64,000 nt of DNA from Lyophyllum atratum. Lineage: Eukaryota > Basidiomycota > Agaricomycetes > Agaricales > Lyophyllaceae. The position numbers and the translations under genes were made by a program. Under the pieces are notes generated by a model that was not told where the DNA came from, made no database searches, and was given only the letters and a program-made list of their open reading frames with translations. Position 1 is the first letter of the stretch. Every line of letters begins with the position of its first letter. The stretch spans positions 868,001 to 932,000 of the forward strand of contig JACGCN010000012.1 in NCBI GenBank assembly GCA_014905825.1, given 5' to 3'. Of this stretch, positions 10,477 through 21,590 are shown one piece after another.

Positions 10477-11138
10477 GCTCGACAGCCATGTACGAGTAGT
10501 AATCAGGCGCCACACGCTTCTCAAAGGAAATAGGAACATGATCTTTGTCTTGATAGGGGCACATCATGATCAACAATCGAACAAGTCAACACTTCGTCAT
10601 CCCTTCACTGGCCGCTTCACGGTTTCGAACAAATTTTGCTTGAAGTCGATGTCATCGTCATGTCACGTCACATCATTCCCCTTCTCCTCAACCATGCGTT
10701 CGACTGGGCTTGGCACTTAAGTCATGGAGACTCTAACACAAGCGAGACGTGTCTTTTAATCTGTTACTAGTTAGCTGACACGATTGACAGCAATTTTTCA
10801 TTTATCCCCTCGTCAGTGACTCTATCTCATCATCGGTTAACATGCGTTTGCTTAATCACAAGTCGCCCCCTGTCGAACCTGCTTGTCCGCTGTCGATGTG
10901 CCTCACGATCGACTCCCTGATAAACGCCTTAAATAGAGCTCCTCCTCCGTTAGTTCTGCATCACCTGGGTTGTCTGCTTTATCTTCGTCTTTGTTGCCTG
11001 TCCTTCGTTCGTCCCTCAGCTTGCCAACTTTCGTTCTTTCTTTTCTGTACCTTCGACTTCATTACCACCTAAATCCCATCTCGTTGACGAGGACTTCCTT
11101 CACACGAACACGCACCACATACACACGCGATATACACG
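10477..11138 (+). promoter_or_regulatory. Upstream region of lysozyme gene with TATA-like box
   Basis: A TTAAATAG element lies at 10929-10936, followed by a pyrimidine-rich leader up to the ATG at 11139. That gives a 5' leader of up to about 180 bases if the box is used. Nothing else is recognised. Confidence 0.35.
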
Positions 11139-12304
11139 ATGATCGTTCCCATCTCCGTTCTCTTTCTCCTTCTCTCCAATGCCGTGAACGCTGCTCCTCT
11201 TCCATACAGGGGTACTTCAGGTACGTTAAATAAACCACCCATTATCTTCTAAAAACAAAAGTGCTTAATTGTCTTATCCATTCAGACTCCCGTGCCCTCG
11301 CAAACCGGCAATTCGACCTCGGCGGCATTGGTGACTTCTTTGGTTTCGGTGGAGATGACTCCTCCGCGGACGACTCATCCTCAGGCGGTTTCGGCGAGGC
11401 AGCAGGCAAGGTCGCCGACTTCTTGGGATTTGGTGGAGACGATGATGCCGCTGCCGCTGCTCCTGCCCCCGCTGCCGCTGCCCAGGACGACGACTCCTTC
11501 GGCTCCAAGATCTCTGATGCTGCAGGGAAGGTGGCCGATTTCTTGGGGCTCGGTGGTGACGACAATGACGCTGCTGCTGCCCCAGCCCCTGTCGCTGCGA
11601 AACCTGCACCCGCCGCCGCCGCTGCTGATCCTGCCCCCACTGCCGCTGCGAAACCTGCACCCGCCGCCGCCGCCGCTGATCCTGCCCCCACTGCCGCTGC
11701 CGAAGCACCTGCTGCCTCGCCGGTCGCTGCAGACAAAGTCGCCGCAGACCCCGCTGCTGACGATAAGGCCGCTGCCGATGCCACCGCAGACGCCACTACC
11801 ACCGTTGGCGCGTGCGGTGCCCCCGGCATCAATGACGCCACCGTCTCCCTCATAAAATCCTTCGAAGGGTTCGTCGCCTCCCCTGCGCCCGACCCAATCG
11901 GTCTCCCCACCGTCGGCTTCGGCCACCTGTGCAAGTCCGCAGGCTGCGCCGAGGTTCCCTTCAAGTTCCCCCTCTCCCAATCCACTGCCGCCCAGCTCCT
12001 GCAGACCGACGTCAAGCAGTTCGTCACTTGCATCAATGGTGCAGTGAACAAGGACGTGGTGCTCAATGACAACCAGCTCGGCGCGCTGACGGCGTGGAGC
12101 TTCAATGTTGGGTGTGGCGCGGCGAAGAAGAGCACGCTTGTGAAGAGGCTTAATGCGGGCGAGGATGCGAATACCGTTGCTGCACAGGAGCTCCCCAGGT
12201 TTAACAAGGCTGGCGGGAAGGTGCTTAAGGGTCTCACCAGGCGTCGCGCGGCAGAGGTGAAGCTCTTTCAGACACCTTCTACCGTCAAGGCCCACCCGTG
12301 CTGA
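11139..12304 (+). CDS. Secreted GH24 phage-type lysozyme with Ala/Pro-rich linker
   Basis: Two exons (11139-11220, 11286-12304) with a GTACGT...TTCAG intron; the lengths sum to 367 codons, i.e. 366 residues. The N-terminus MIVPISVLFLLLSNAVNAAP is a clear signal peptide. Residues about 28-105 contain two imperfect repeats of a Gly/Asp-rich block (GKVADFLGFGGDD / GKVADFLGLGGDD). They are followed by an Ala/Pro/Asp-rich linker with a duplicated PAPAAAAADPAPTAAA unit. The C-terminal ~150 residues are a T4-lysozyme-like domain: SLIKSFEGF carries the catalytic Glu, and PDPIGLPTVGFGHLC the Asp/Thr pair. Later there are NDNQLGALTAWSFNVGCG and RRRAAEVKLF. It probably cleaves peptidoglycan of competing bacteria outside the cell. 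GH24 genes in fungi are generally regarded as transferred from bacteria or phage; the linker is probably a fungal addition. Confidence 0.9.
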
Positions 12305-12855
12305 GCGAGCACCGATGGAGAAAGAGAGAGAGAAAACTATCACTAGTTCTCGTATATTCATGCTTTTTGGAAGGGGATTGTGAACTTGGACTTCTGCATT
12401 GTAGCCACGGACACTGATTAATTAGTACAGTCGACTACTTCTGCTGTTGGTAGTAGCGGAGACTTCAGAATTTATCGCAGACGCCCCAAAAGCGTTCACG
12501 AAGTCGTGAGTTGACTGACCAAACTGTTCACGCTAGCTCCTTGACGATCTTCTTGGACATCGATCATCAATTTAAGGCTTGTTCTTTTCCTCCCAGGACC
12601 GTCGAGCGAACCGTCGTTTACGCATAGAGGGTGTAGTTCGTTATCACGGCCGCTTGCGGTTGAGGCATCCGGGAGCGCGTCTACAACTGTCTACAATGGT
12701 CCAATTCCCGGTGTCTCTGCTAGTAATGATATTCTTATGATCGTGTTCCTTCAAGTTTTATCTATGTTCGGCTAGAACATCAGGACGAGACAATCAGAGC
12801 GTAGTGTAAATTCCGTTCTTTTCCTCCGAGAAGCACCAGGCTGGCCATTGTCCAT
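12305..12855. other. Intergenic with tRNA-like relic
   Basis: 3' flank of the lysozyme gene. The only structure seen is a degenerate tRNA-like stretch listed separately. Confidence 0.4.
12623..12716 (+). pseudogene. Degenerate tRNA-like sequence
   Basis: GTGTAGTTCGTTATCACG followed by GCCGCTTGCGG resembles the D-arm and anticodon arm of the tRNA-Ala 230 bases downstream (GTGTAGTTGGTTATCACG). A CCGGGA...TCCCGG pair with TCCAATTCCCGG could be a T-arm remnant, but acceptor pairing is poor and the spacing is wrong. Confidence 0.4.
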
Positions 12856-12940
12856 GGGCACATGGTGTAGTTGGTTATCACGCCCGCTTAGCATTCTTCG
12901 CTTGTGCGGGCGGTCCCCGGTTCAATTCCGGGTGTGTCCA
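12856..12940 (+). tRNA. tRNA-Ala (anticodon AGC) with 11-nt intron
   Basis: Acceptor GGGCACA pairs with TGTGTCC (discriminator A at 12940). The D-arm is GTGTAGTTGGTTATCAC. The anticodon stem CCCGC/GCGGG encloses TTAGCA, an insert TTCTTCGCTTG (12894-12904) and T. Removing the insert restores the standard loop TTAGCAT with anticodon AGC at 12890-12892, intron after position 37. The T-arm is CCCGGTTCAATTCCGGG. The mature length is 74 without CCA. A-box and B-box sequences are intact. Confidence 0.9.
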
Positions 12941-13424
12941 ATATTGAAGCGGAACAACTCATACTTCTTTTTGTTTTCCCTTCCCAATTCATGCCCACCT
13001 CAATGTCCGCCTATAACCTATCTTTTTGTTGGGCAGCGGCCGTATCTACTTAAGATAATGTATTCACTACAGCGGTTTGATTCTTTGAGATGCGCTGGTG
13101 AATCTAGGCAAGAAGCTGGCACCCATCTAGCCATCATAATCGGCCATGATATTCTTAGACCTAGTGCTTGACATTCCATTGCGAGCCCGAGCATAATGGC
13201 GACGAAAGAAGCACACCAAGGCCGAAGGAGACGCAGAAAGGACAATTCCGTATTCGGGTGATCGTTACATCGCTGAGATACATGAGATGATGAATACAAG
13301 TACAAGTACAGGGAGCCCGGAGAAAGCACGAGAGAAATGAAAGTTCAAGTTGAATCGATTCAGAGACAAAGAGACGGACCGCGGGCCTGACCGAACTAAC
13401 AGTCACCCAAGCACACGATCACGA
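12941..13424. other. Intergenic, nothing recognised
   Basis: Between the tRNA and the convergent KA1-only gene. There is a pyrimidine run just after the tRNA (a likely Pol III terminator) and no coding frame with a family match. Confidence 0.35.
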
Positions 13425-14399
13425 TCACCCTCCTCCCCCGTCCCGAGTCCCAGTCGGCGCAAACGAAACCCTCGTCCTCACAGAATCATAAACAAACTTA
13501 TAACTCCTCAAATTCCCCTTCAGCCTCCTGATATCCAAACTATACGTCCCATCAAGCCGATCCAACCGCGTGATCTCGACGGAGAAGCGGACCTCGTCGC
13601 CCGGGTCTTCGGTGTGGGCGCCATAAGCTATGGCCTCGAACGTGGAGGGCGTGTTGAGGAGGACGGCGGAGGAGGCAGAGGAGGATGTGGATGTGGAGGG
13701 GATGGAGAGGCCCTGGAGGGTTGGGAGGACCCGGGTGGGCGCTGGACTGGGACTTGAAGCGGGGGGTGAGCTGGGGACGGTGATGGGGGGTGGGGAGGGC
13801 ATGGTTATAGGTGGCGGTGGGGAGTCGAAGCTGGTGGAGGGGTGGAGGGTTGTGGGTGTTATGTCGTCATCGGGCGGCTGGGGCTGTTAAATCACGGGTA
13901 TGAGGATTTGGGTGGGGATGGTAGGGGTTCTGCTGGCTCACCAGAGCATCTTCGAATGATAGCTCGTGCTGCACGTTATAGCATGTCGTGTTAGGAGGTG
14001 GGCGGTGACGACATTGACCTAACTCACTAGATCGTTTTCAAATGTGTCCGAGTCAGGGATGCTCACTCCTTCAGGTACATCTGGGAGGGAAATGGGACTT
14101 TCATCGTCTTGTACTACCAAGCCTGAGTCCTTTCCTTCGACGAGCGCTTCTGAATCAAGGAGCCGTCGGGGCCGTATACATCGGTACCGGTACTCGCCCT
14201 CAGCCTGTACGATGATGCCCATGCTCTGCAGCGCGACGCGCACGCGCCTCATCGCTTCTGGCGGCGCGTGAGTTGTTATTGTGGTTTTGTCGATCGCACC
14301 ACGATGGAGTGGAAGACCGAGGTATGCAGGTGTGGGCGGGTGATTCACTATGTCGCCGAGCGAGGCGGTGGAGAGGACGGCAGCGGGTGCGGCCAGCAT
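13425..14399 (-). CDS. KA1-like-domain-only protein, kinase-less paralogue of the Kin4-type kinase
   Basis: Three exons (14399-14028, 13968-13942, 13883-13425) give exactly 286 codons (285 residues); the 27-nt microexon reads HELSFEDAL. Residues about 28-80 (PLHRGAIDKTTITTHAPPEA and MGIIVQAEGEYRYRCIRPRR) match the segment before the C-terminus of the neighbouring kinase (RTHHGAVDQSTITTKPPPEV and MGVEIQVESEYKYRCLRAKR). The last exon (DPGDEVRFSVEITRLDRLDG, then TYSLDIRRLKGNLRSYKFVY) matches the kinase C-terminus. Both are parts of a KA1-type membrane/autoinhibitory module. No kinase domain is found upstream. It is transcribed head-to-head with the kinase. It may bind phospholipid or compete for kinase partners; that is inference. 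Confidence 0.75.
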
Positions 14400-15097
14400 A
14401 TCTGGTGCTTATTCGTGTGGGTCTCGGTTATCGGGTGATGCTGCTGCGCGAGTGAGGATTTTGAGACAATTATGAAGCTAGACGGCGGCCAGTAGTAGCT
14501 GCAGTCAGCGCGAGTTGAAACTTGAGACTTCACTTTGGGAAAGGTATAGTGGGAGCTCGAGGTGGTGTGATGGATTGATCTGGAGGTGGCATGGTAGATT
14601 GTGTTCAGATGCTATATGTACGAAGGTGTCTAATATTACACAGAATTGCGGTATTCGGACTCTCAGTGAGACGCAGAGCTAGTTGCCCAAATGCCACGTG
14701 TATGGTTCATCGCGATCGTCTCGGGTCTGAGCTCATCGTCGTGAGTCGTCGGTAAAATGCTAAGGCGGCGCGTCTCGTCGTCAACGTGGGTGTCACTGTT
14801 ACCCCGCTGCACGTGGGCGTCGGAATAGTTGGGATTTGTCCCGATAACGCACGGTTCATGGTTGAGCCGGAGTGGGTTACGGACTCTTTTTTATTCTACC
14901 AAAATCGTTCCCTGTGCTTGACATGGGAAGGAGCAGGATACGAGTAGCGAGGAAATGAGAATGGAGTGCAGAATGAAGGATTTGATCAAATTCACACGCG
15001 CTTTGTTGACCAAGCCCGGCTTTGTTGAAACCTCAACCAACGAAAACATTCACAGCAGCGAACTCCTCCGTTCGTCGGCCACATCGCTGGCACAACC
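14400..15097. promoter_or_regulatory. Shared divergent promoter region, KA1-only gene and kinase
   Basis: About 700 bases between divergent ATGs, containing CACGTG-like and GC-rich stretches but no recognisable gene. Confidence 0.4.
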
Positions 15098-18000
15098 ATG
15101 ATATCCTCTGCGAGCCTACAAATCCCATCGCAGGACTCTTCAGGCGGTCCCAGACCAGTCTCAGCTGCTGTTCAGCCTAGCCCACCGCCCCCATCATCGT
15201 CTCGTCGCCAACAACGGGCATCTCATACTGTCGTCTCCGGGGGACAGTCTGGTCACCATGGAGGATCGTCGAGAGACGATACACCAGCTTATACCGATGT
15301 TTATTCTCACCCAGCAGCCGTAGCCTATGCCACGGCTCATCCACGTCGAACCATTCCCAAATTCGGGCCATATCTGCTACTACAAACCCTTGGTGAGGGC
15401 GAGTTTGGAAAGGTCAAACTGGGTCTGCACAGCCAGTGGGGCGAGGAGGTCGCTGTCAAGCTTATCAGACGCGGAAACGTGGATAATAGTGTCCGCATGT
15501 CAAAGGTTGAGCGCGAAATCGAAGTTCTAAGAGTGAGTAACAGATCCGTGTCGCTGTGCTTCTACTAACAACTCCATTCCAGACCCTAAAGCACCCCAAC
15601 ATCGTCCGCCTCTACGATGTCATCGAAACCGATAAATACATCGGCATCATCCTCGAGTACGCCTCAGGGGGCGAGCTCTTTGACCACATTCTCGCGCACC
15701 GCTATCTCCGCGAGCGCGACGCGGCCAAACTCTTCTCCCAGCTCATCTCCGGAGTCTGGTATATCCATCAGAAGAAGATCGTCCACCGCGACCTCAAGCT
15801 CGAGAACCTGCTCCTCGACCGCCACCGCAACGTCATCATCACTGACTTTGGCTTCGCCAACCGCTTCGAGCATCGCTCCGACGACCTCATGCAGACCTCG
15901 TGCGGCTCCCCTTGCTACGCCGCCCCCGAGCTTGTCATCAGCGAAGGCCTCTATGTCGGCAGCGCCGTCGACATCTGGTCCTGCGGCGTCATCCTCTACG
16001 CCATGCTTGCAGGGTACCTCCCCTTCGACGACGACCCCGCCAACCCAGATGGCGATAACATCAACCTCCTGTACAAATACATCGTCAATACCCCGCTCTC
16101 CTTCCCTGAATACATCTCAGCCGAGGCCCGCGATCTACTCGGCATGATGCTCGTTCCAGACCCCACGCGCCGCAGCAGCCTCGACGCCGTCATGCGCCAC
16201 CCCTGGCTCTCCGGATACGCCATGCCTAAAGATACTTCCCTCCCGCCGCCCGCCCCAGGCGTCCCAATCGCGTTCGGTCGTTCGGTCGATCAACTCGAAC
16301 GCGCCGCACTGGACCAGCACCAACAGCGTCGCCTCGCGTACCAGCGCCAAATGCGTGCGACTTCCACACAAGGTGCACAGCAGCAACAAGCTGTCGCAGC
16401 CCCTGTGGGGCGCACCCAGAGCCACCACATCCCTACGGGCGGCAGCGGGAGCGGGCATCGCCAAGCTGCCACGGAAGGCCCGTCGCCTGGTGGGAGGAGC
16501 CAGTCCACGCAGCCCGAGTTCCTGTATGATTCCTCTGTGGACCTCTCTATCAACGCTTCTCCTGCTTCCAGACGGCATGCAGGGCCCAGCGCCATCGCGG
16601 GCGGGGACGATGATCCGTTCGGGCCACCGCCGAGTGCGTCGGCTGGGAAGGCGGCGATGCTCGCAGCTGATGCGGCTCCGTCGCCCAAGGGACACAAGGT
16701 TAATGGGGGAGGGAGTGGGAGCGGGGGAGGGTTCAGACATACGATCCAGGTTGAGTACGATGAGCCCCGGACGCATGGGAGGAGTGGGAGTCAAGGACAG
16801 AGTACGGGTGGGAGGAGGAGTGAGGACCGGGAAGGCCGTCATGAGCAGCAGCCTCAGCAGAGCCACCGCGACCCACAGCAGCAGCAGCAGACTCCTCAAA
16901 GGCAGAACGGAGTTCCGCCTGTGGTATCGCCCGTTCCGAAGGAAAGACGGCCATCGCAGGGTAGCGTCAAGGTGTCACCTACGAAACCTCTCCCCTCTCC
17001 ACCGCCCTCTGCAACAGCCAATGGCACCATACCTTCTTCCTACCGCGGGCTGCCCACCCCATCCACACCCACGACGACCCAAACGTCCCCGAAAATTCCC
17101 AGTGCCACCCCCACGCGCGCCTCAACCAGGTCCAGCCACGCGCGTACGCCATCCACGCCCGTCGCTTCCACACCGACGACTACGACACCCAACATCAGCG
17201 TGGCCGCCGCCAGCCCGCCCGGCACACCCATCATCTTCTCCTCGCCCGACGCCTCCGCCGACATCGAGGTCGAGGACCGCGTTCCCAGCAGCGGCACTGG
17301 GACCGGGAGCAGGAGCCAGAAAGCCGGCCGCGCGTCGCTTGATAAATTGGTAGGGCTCGGAAAGATGCTCAGCGGCGGATCCTCGAGTGCTGCCTCTACC
17401 GCCACTGCCGCCACTGGCGATAGCAGTCCCGGGCGGGTGCCAAGCGAGAGTGGGAGGTCGGGGAGATCGGGCTCGCGGTCGAGTGTGTTGTTGAGTCCGT
17501 CTGCGGAGAAGAAAGAAAAGGGAGGGAAGGAGGGGAAGAAGGAGGAGGGGAAGAAGAGTAGGAGGAATACGCTCACGGTGATGGTGGAGCCGTTTAGGTC
17601 GACGATCAGAGGGAGGAGCGCGAAGGGGCGGGCGCCGGGTAGTGCGGAGGCGTCTGGTGCTGTTACGCCTGATGGGAAGGAGAAGCCCGCGGCGAAGGCG
17701 TTGCAGCCCCCGCATAGTGCGCTAGTGAGGAGCGGTGGGGAGAAAACTAGCGCGGGGCCGGCACAGTCGTTCGCTGGGGCCACGGGGGAGATTGGCCACG
17801 AGGGCGGAGGAGCGGGGATGGGGATGCAGGCGTCGACGAGTAAGGCGAGGAAGGTGATGGCGTGGTTTAGAGGCCGGAGCAGGGTAAGGGATGGGGCTGG
17901 TAGTGTGAGTGCAGATGAGGAGGAGGAGCCCAAGACGGGGCAGAGGAGTTCGACGCCGACTCAGGCGGCGTATGGGGGGAGAGGGGAGGAGGGAGTGGGG

Positions 18001-18980
18001 GAGAAGAAGAGGGGAGATACGCTCCCTGTGCATGTGGTCGTTACTACTCCTACGGCGAGTACCACTCGTATGCCGTCGTCGGCGTCGTCGTATAATCACC
18101 CGAAGCGGACGCCGTCGACGGCCACGGCGGATACGTCGTTCACTGCTACGACATCGGGGACACCGAGCCTCGTTACGCGTTTCCGTAATTCTGTTACCAT
18201 CGGCGGACGCGACCGTGATCGGGACCGGGACGCGCATCACCACCACACCAGTGCCGTCTCAGCTCCTCCCGTGCCTCAGCATCCCTGGGGCGCCTTGCGC
18301 ACACACCACGGTGCAGTGGACCAGTCCACCATCACGACGAAGCCGCCACCAGAGGTGATCCGGCACGTGCGTGCGGTGCTCGAGGGGATGGGCGTCGAGA
18401 TCCAGGTGGAGAGCGAGTACAAGTACAGGTGTTTGAGGGCGAAGCGGCGGAAGGGGTCGATGATCATGGGCGGGGCATCGACGCCGCCGTCTGGTGCGTT
18501 GGGGAATGTGGGGGCAGCTGGGGGTGCTGGGGGGAGCTTGGCGGCTGTGACGATGGTTGGGAGTGCGGCGAGCAACGGGGTAGGTTTCTTTGTCTCCTTT
18601 TCCTTTTTTGGGGGCCTTTGGCTGATCAAATGTGCTAGGTGGACAAACGAGGTCTGCCCTTGCCCTCGCCCTCGTCGTTCTCAGCACCCGGCGGCATGCT
18701 CCGCGGTCTCCTCATGCGACGGCAATCCTCGCAGGTCTCCTCGACAGGCCTCGCATCGCCGCTGGACGATGATATTCCCTCGCCGCTCGCGACGGAACCG
18801 GGAGTCATTCTTGGAGCTACGACATACGGGGACCCAGCGCAGGACGCAGGCGATGAAGTCAAATTCTCGGTGGAACTCACGCGGATCGACCGATTGACGG
18901 ATACGTTCAGTCTGGATATCAGGAGGATGAAGGGAAATTTGAGGAGTTACAAGTTCTTGTATGATACTCTGCGGGAGTGA
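15098..18980 (+). CDS. Ser/Thr protein kinase, CAMKL/Kin4 group, with C-terminal KA1 region
   Basis: Exons 15098-15532, 15583-18579 and 18639-18980 sum to 1258 codons (1257 residues). After a disordered N-terminus the kinase domain spans about residues 90-370. The Gly loop is LGEGEFGKVKLG and the catalytic Lys is in VAVKLIRR. The catalytic loop is VHRDLKLEN, the Mg loop is TDFGFANR, and the activation segment is TSCGSPCYAAPE. FDDDPANPDGDNINLLYKYI is characteristic of the fungal Kin4 group. A long Ser/Pro/Thr-rich region with a basic patch follows. The end is a KA1-like module (IDRLTDTFSLDIRRMKGNLR, then SYKFLYD). In yeast Kin4 acts in the spindle position checkpoint; in mushrooms the role is inferred. 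Intron 1 has a good branch site (TACTAAC) at about 15563. The adjacent kinase-less paralogue could modulate it. Confidence 0.9.
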
Positions 18981-19874
18981 GTTTTTCCTTGTTATGACTT
19001 TTGTATGGATGGGAGGGCTGATTTGCTTTAGCCGTGCGGATTTGCAGCGGTAGATGACGCATTTATCAAGGAACCTTCAAGCATCGCGCTACGCCGCGCC
19101 CTGATTCGCATATCTGGGTAGTGGTAAACACCGCATTGCACCACACAGGTGCGAAATGCACCTCTTTTGGCCAACTACGTTTCGGCTATCCCTCCCACAC
19201 GCTTATACCTACCCGCATATATTTCTCATTGCCCACGATATCTCTTCTTCTCTTCTACCTCTTTACTTGTCTCTCTCTTTTCTTTATGTTCATGATCCGG
19301 CGCCGAATGGTCTTGTTACGCTAGGCTTCCTATCCTCACTGTTCTTTCTCTCATACGTAGTACTTACATGCTCGCATACCCTAATCGCCACTGCATTTCC
19401 TACTTCCTTTTTCTTTTAAAAGTGACTCTTCGGTGTCTCATCTGCCGTTGTCTACATCAAATCCTTCTCTTTCTACCCTCTCTATATTCCTCTCTCGTTT
19501 TTGCCTACTTACATGGTTCTGATGTACGGTTTCCATTTCTTGTTCTTTAATTGTCTCCGTTTCATGGTGGAGTATCTCAATTGCGACTGCGAGGGCTGCA
19601 TGTGTCACCTTATACACGCAGGGATTCCTGTACGTGTGATTGGGCGCTGTACATAATTTATTCCGTTCTGCTTGGTTGACCTCGAGATCCTACGTTTGGT
19701 CAGCACCTGGTCGTGTTCATTGGTCTTTCCGGTTTCATGCCTTGCGCTTGAGGGTTTCTTCATCTTCACCTGGTCCTCTATTTTGTGAAGCAGGCCTTAT
19801 ATACAGACAAGTTGCATAAGTTTGGAACCGAATTGAATCACGGATGAGAGAAACTATTTGATGCTCGAGACCAA
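18981..19874. other. Intergenic / kinase 3' flank
   Basis: Strongly pyrimidine-rich on the plus strand (many TTCT/CTCT runs at 19190-19560), which creates long but meaningless open frames. Likely the 3' UTR and terminator region of the kinase gene. Confidence 0.4.
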
Positions 19875-20378
19875 CTACAAAAGATTACTCTCCACACATC
19901 CTAAGAACTTTCCTGCAAATATTTCTGCCTCCTTATCAGAAAACCTCCATCTCCCCAGTCTGTTTGCGACCTTGTGATTTTTAATCTCCTTTACAATGCC
20001 TTCCACCTGAGCCCTTATGGTGGGGACCTTTGTCTGCACAAGGTCATGGTGCTCGGTGAGAAAGGACGAAATGGCCAAAATCCAGTCTTCTGTCTTTATT
20101 TCAATGTCCTTGGAAAGGGTTTTTGCACTGATGCCATGCATTAATACCAAAACCACTGAGCACATCATGAATGAAAAGAAAAGAATCATATATCCAGGAA
20201 ACATACCAACGGCACATGTCAAGATGTCCGTGTCTGTCAATGTCTTTATGGCGTTAGTTGGCTGCCTATTTCTTGGTGAAATAAGGAAATCCTGGACATG
20301 GACATCAGACCCATGAATGAGATTTGACATGAGACAAGTGAAGGCGATCTTTGCTAGTATATAAGTGATTGTAAGCAT
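19875..20378 (-). CDS. Unknown membrane protein, 167 residues
   Basis: Single open frame from ATG 20378 to the stop at 19875. The N-terminal helix (MLTITYILAKIAFTCLMSNL) is signal-like. A second strong hydrophobic segment lies near residues 55-82 (LTCAVGMFPGYMILFFSFMM, then CSVVLVLMHGI). The C-terminal half is charged (TEDWILAISSFLTEHHDLVQ; VEGIVKEIKNHKVANRLGRW) and looks helical. No family is recognised. It sits in an AT-richer block beside a coding minisatellite, unlike the GC-richer neighbours, so it may belong to an inserted element. It could be one exon of a longer gene. Confidence 0.45.
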   Translation of the reverse strand: MLTITYILAKIAFTCLMSNLIHGSDVHVQDFLISPRNRQPTNAIKTLTDTDILTCAVGMFPGYMILFFSFMMCSVVLVLMHGISAKTLSKDIEIKTEDWILAISSFLTEHHDLVQTKVPTIRAQVEGIVKEIKNHKVANRLGRWRFSDKEAEIFAGKFLGCVESNLL

Positions 20379-20494
20379 AGAACATCAAGACAAGAACACA
20401 CTTTATCCTCTGTTCCCTGGAAAGGATAGCAATACAAAGTTGATAAGTGGTTAAATGTCTGAGAAGAGTTTTGGGCATACTAGCTAAATATAAC

Positions 20495-21590
20495 CACAGG
20501 AACAGCATTCAGGACATCAGCTAGTGAGGAAGTCAGATGGAGGATGCCGAGACTCACATCCTACACAGGAACAGCATCCAGGACATCAGCTAGTGATGGA
20601 GGATGATGCACAGACTCACATCCTACACAGGAACAGCGCCCAGGACATCAGTCGGTGAAATTTCGGATAGAGAATGTACAAGCCCACCCACTACACAAGA
20701 ACAGCATCCAGGACATCAGCTAGTGAAGAATTCAGATGGGGGATGCAGAGACTCACACGCTACACAGGAACAGCACCCAGGAGATCAGTCAGTCAAGGAC
20801 TCAGATGAACCATGCAGAGACTCACCGACTACACAGGAACAGCACCCAGGACATCAGCTAGTGAAGAATTCAGATGGAGGATGCAGAGACTCACACGCTA
20901 CACAAGAACAGTGTTCAGGACATCAGTTGGTGACAATTTCAGATGGAGAATGCACAGACTCAGCGACTACACAGGAACAGCACCCAGGACATCAGCTAGC
21001 GAAGGATTCAAATGGAGGATGCAGAGACTCACCAACTATACAGGAACAGCATTCAGGACATCAGTTGGTGAAAATTTCAGATGGAGGATGCAAAGACTTA
21101 CCAACTACACAGGAATAGCACCTAGAGTATCAGCTGGTGAAGATTTCAAATGGAGGATGTACAGACTCACCCACTACACAAGAACAGCACCCAGTACATC
21201 AGCTAGTGAAAAATTCAGATGAAGGATGCACAGACTCACTGACTACACAGGAACAGCACCCAGGACATCAGCTAGCGAAGGATTCAAATGGAGGATGTAC
21301 AGACTCACACGCTACACAGAAACAGTACCCAGGACATCAGCTAGTGAAGAATTCAGGTGGAGGATGCACGGAGTCACCCACTACACAAGAACAGCATTCA
21401 GGACATCAGGTAGTGAAGAATTCAGATGCAGGATGCAGAGACTCACATCCTACACAGGAACAGCACCCAGGAGATCAGTCAGTCAAGGATTCAGATGAAC
21501 GATGCAGAGACTCACCAACTGCACAGGAACAGCATCCAGGACATCAGCAGACGGAGAACACAGATGGAGGATTCATACACTCACAAACTA
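20495..21590 (+). repeat. 69-bp minisatellite, about 16 copies, open in two frames
   Basis: Tandem units with a CACAGGAACAGCAYCCAGGA core recur at 69-base spacing (for example 20835 to 20904). The period is 23 codons. One frame reads TTQEQHPGHQLVKNSDGGC then RDSP per unit, open from about 20603 to 21622 except for one stop at 21116-21118, where a CAG codon has become TAG. A second plus frame reads YTGTAPRTSASEEFRWRMQR and is also open over most of the array. The first units are shortened. Whether it is translated is unknown. Confidence 0.9.

Noticed and set aside
11242..12361. Minus-strand frames of 326-331 residues opposite the lysozyme
   Set aside because: Ala/Pro-rich codons give stop-free antisense frames; the plus strand has signal peptide and catalytic motifs.
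16135..18246. Several 170-330 residue frames overlapping the kinase
   Set aside because: Shadows of the GC-rich, repetitive kinase linker; only one frame continues the kinase and KA1 domains.
19121..19550. Plus frames rich in Leu/Phe/Ser that look like membrane segments
   Set aside because: They arise from a pyrimidine-rich 3' flank; no start context, family or splice structure.
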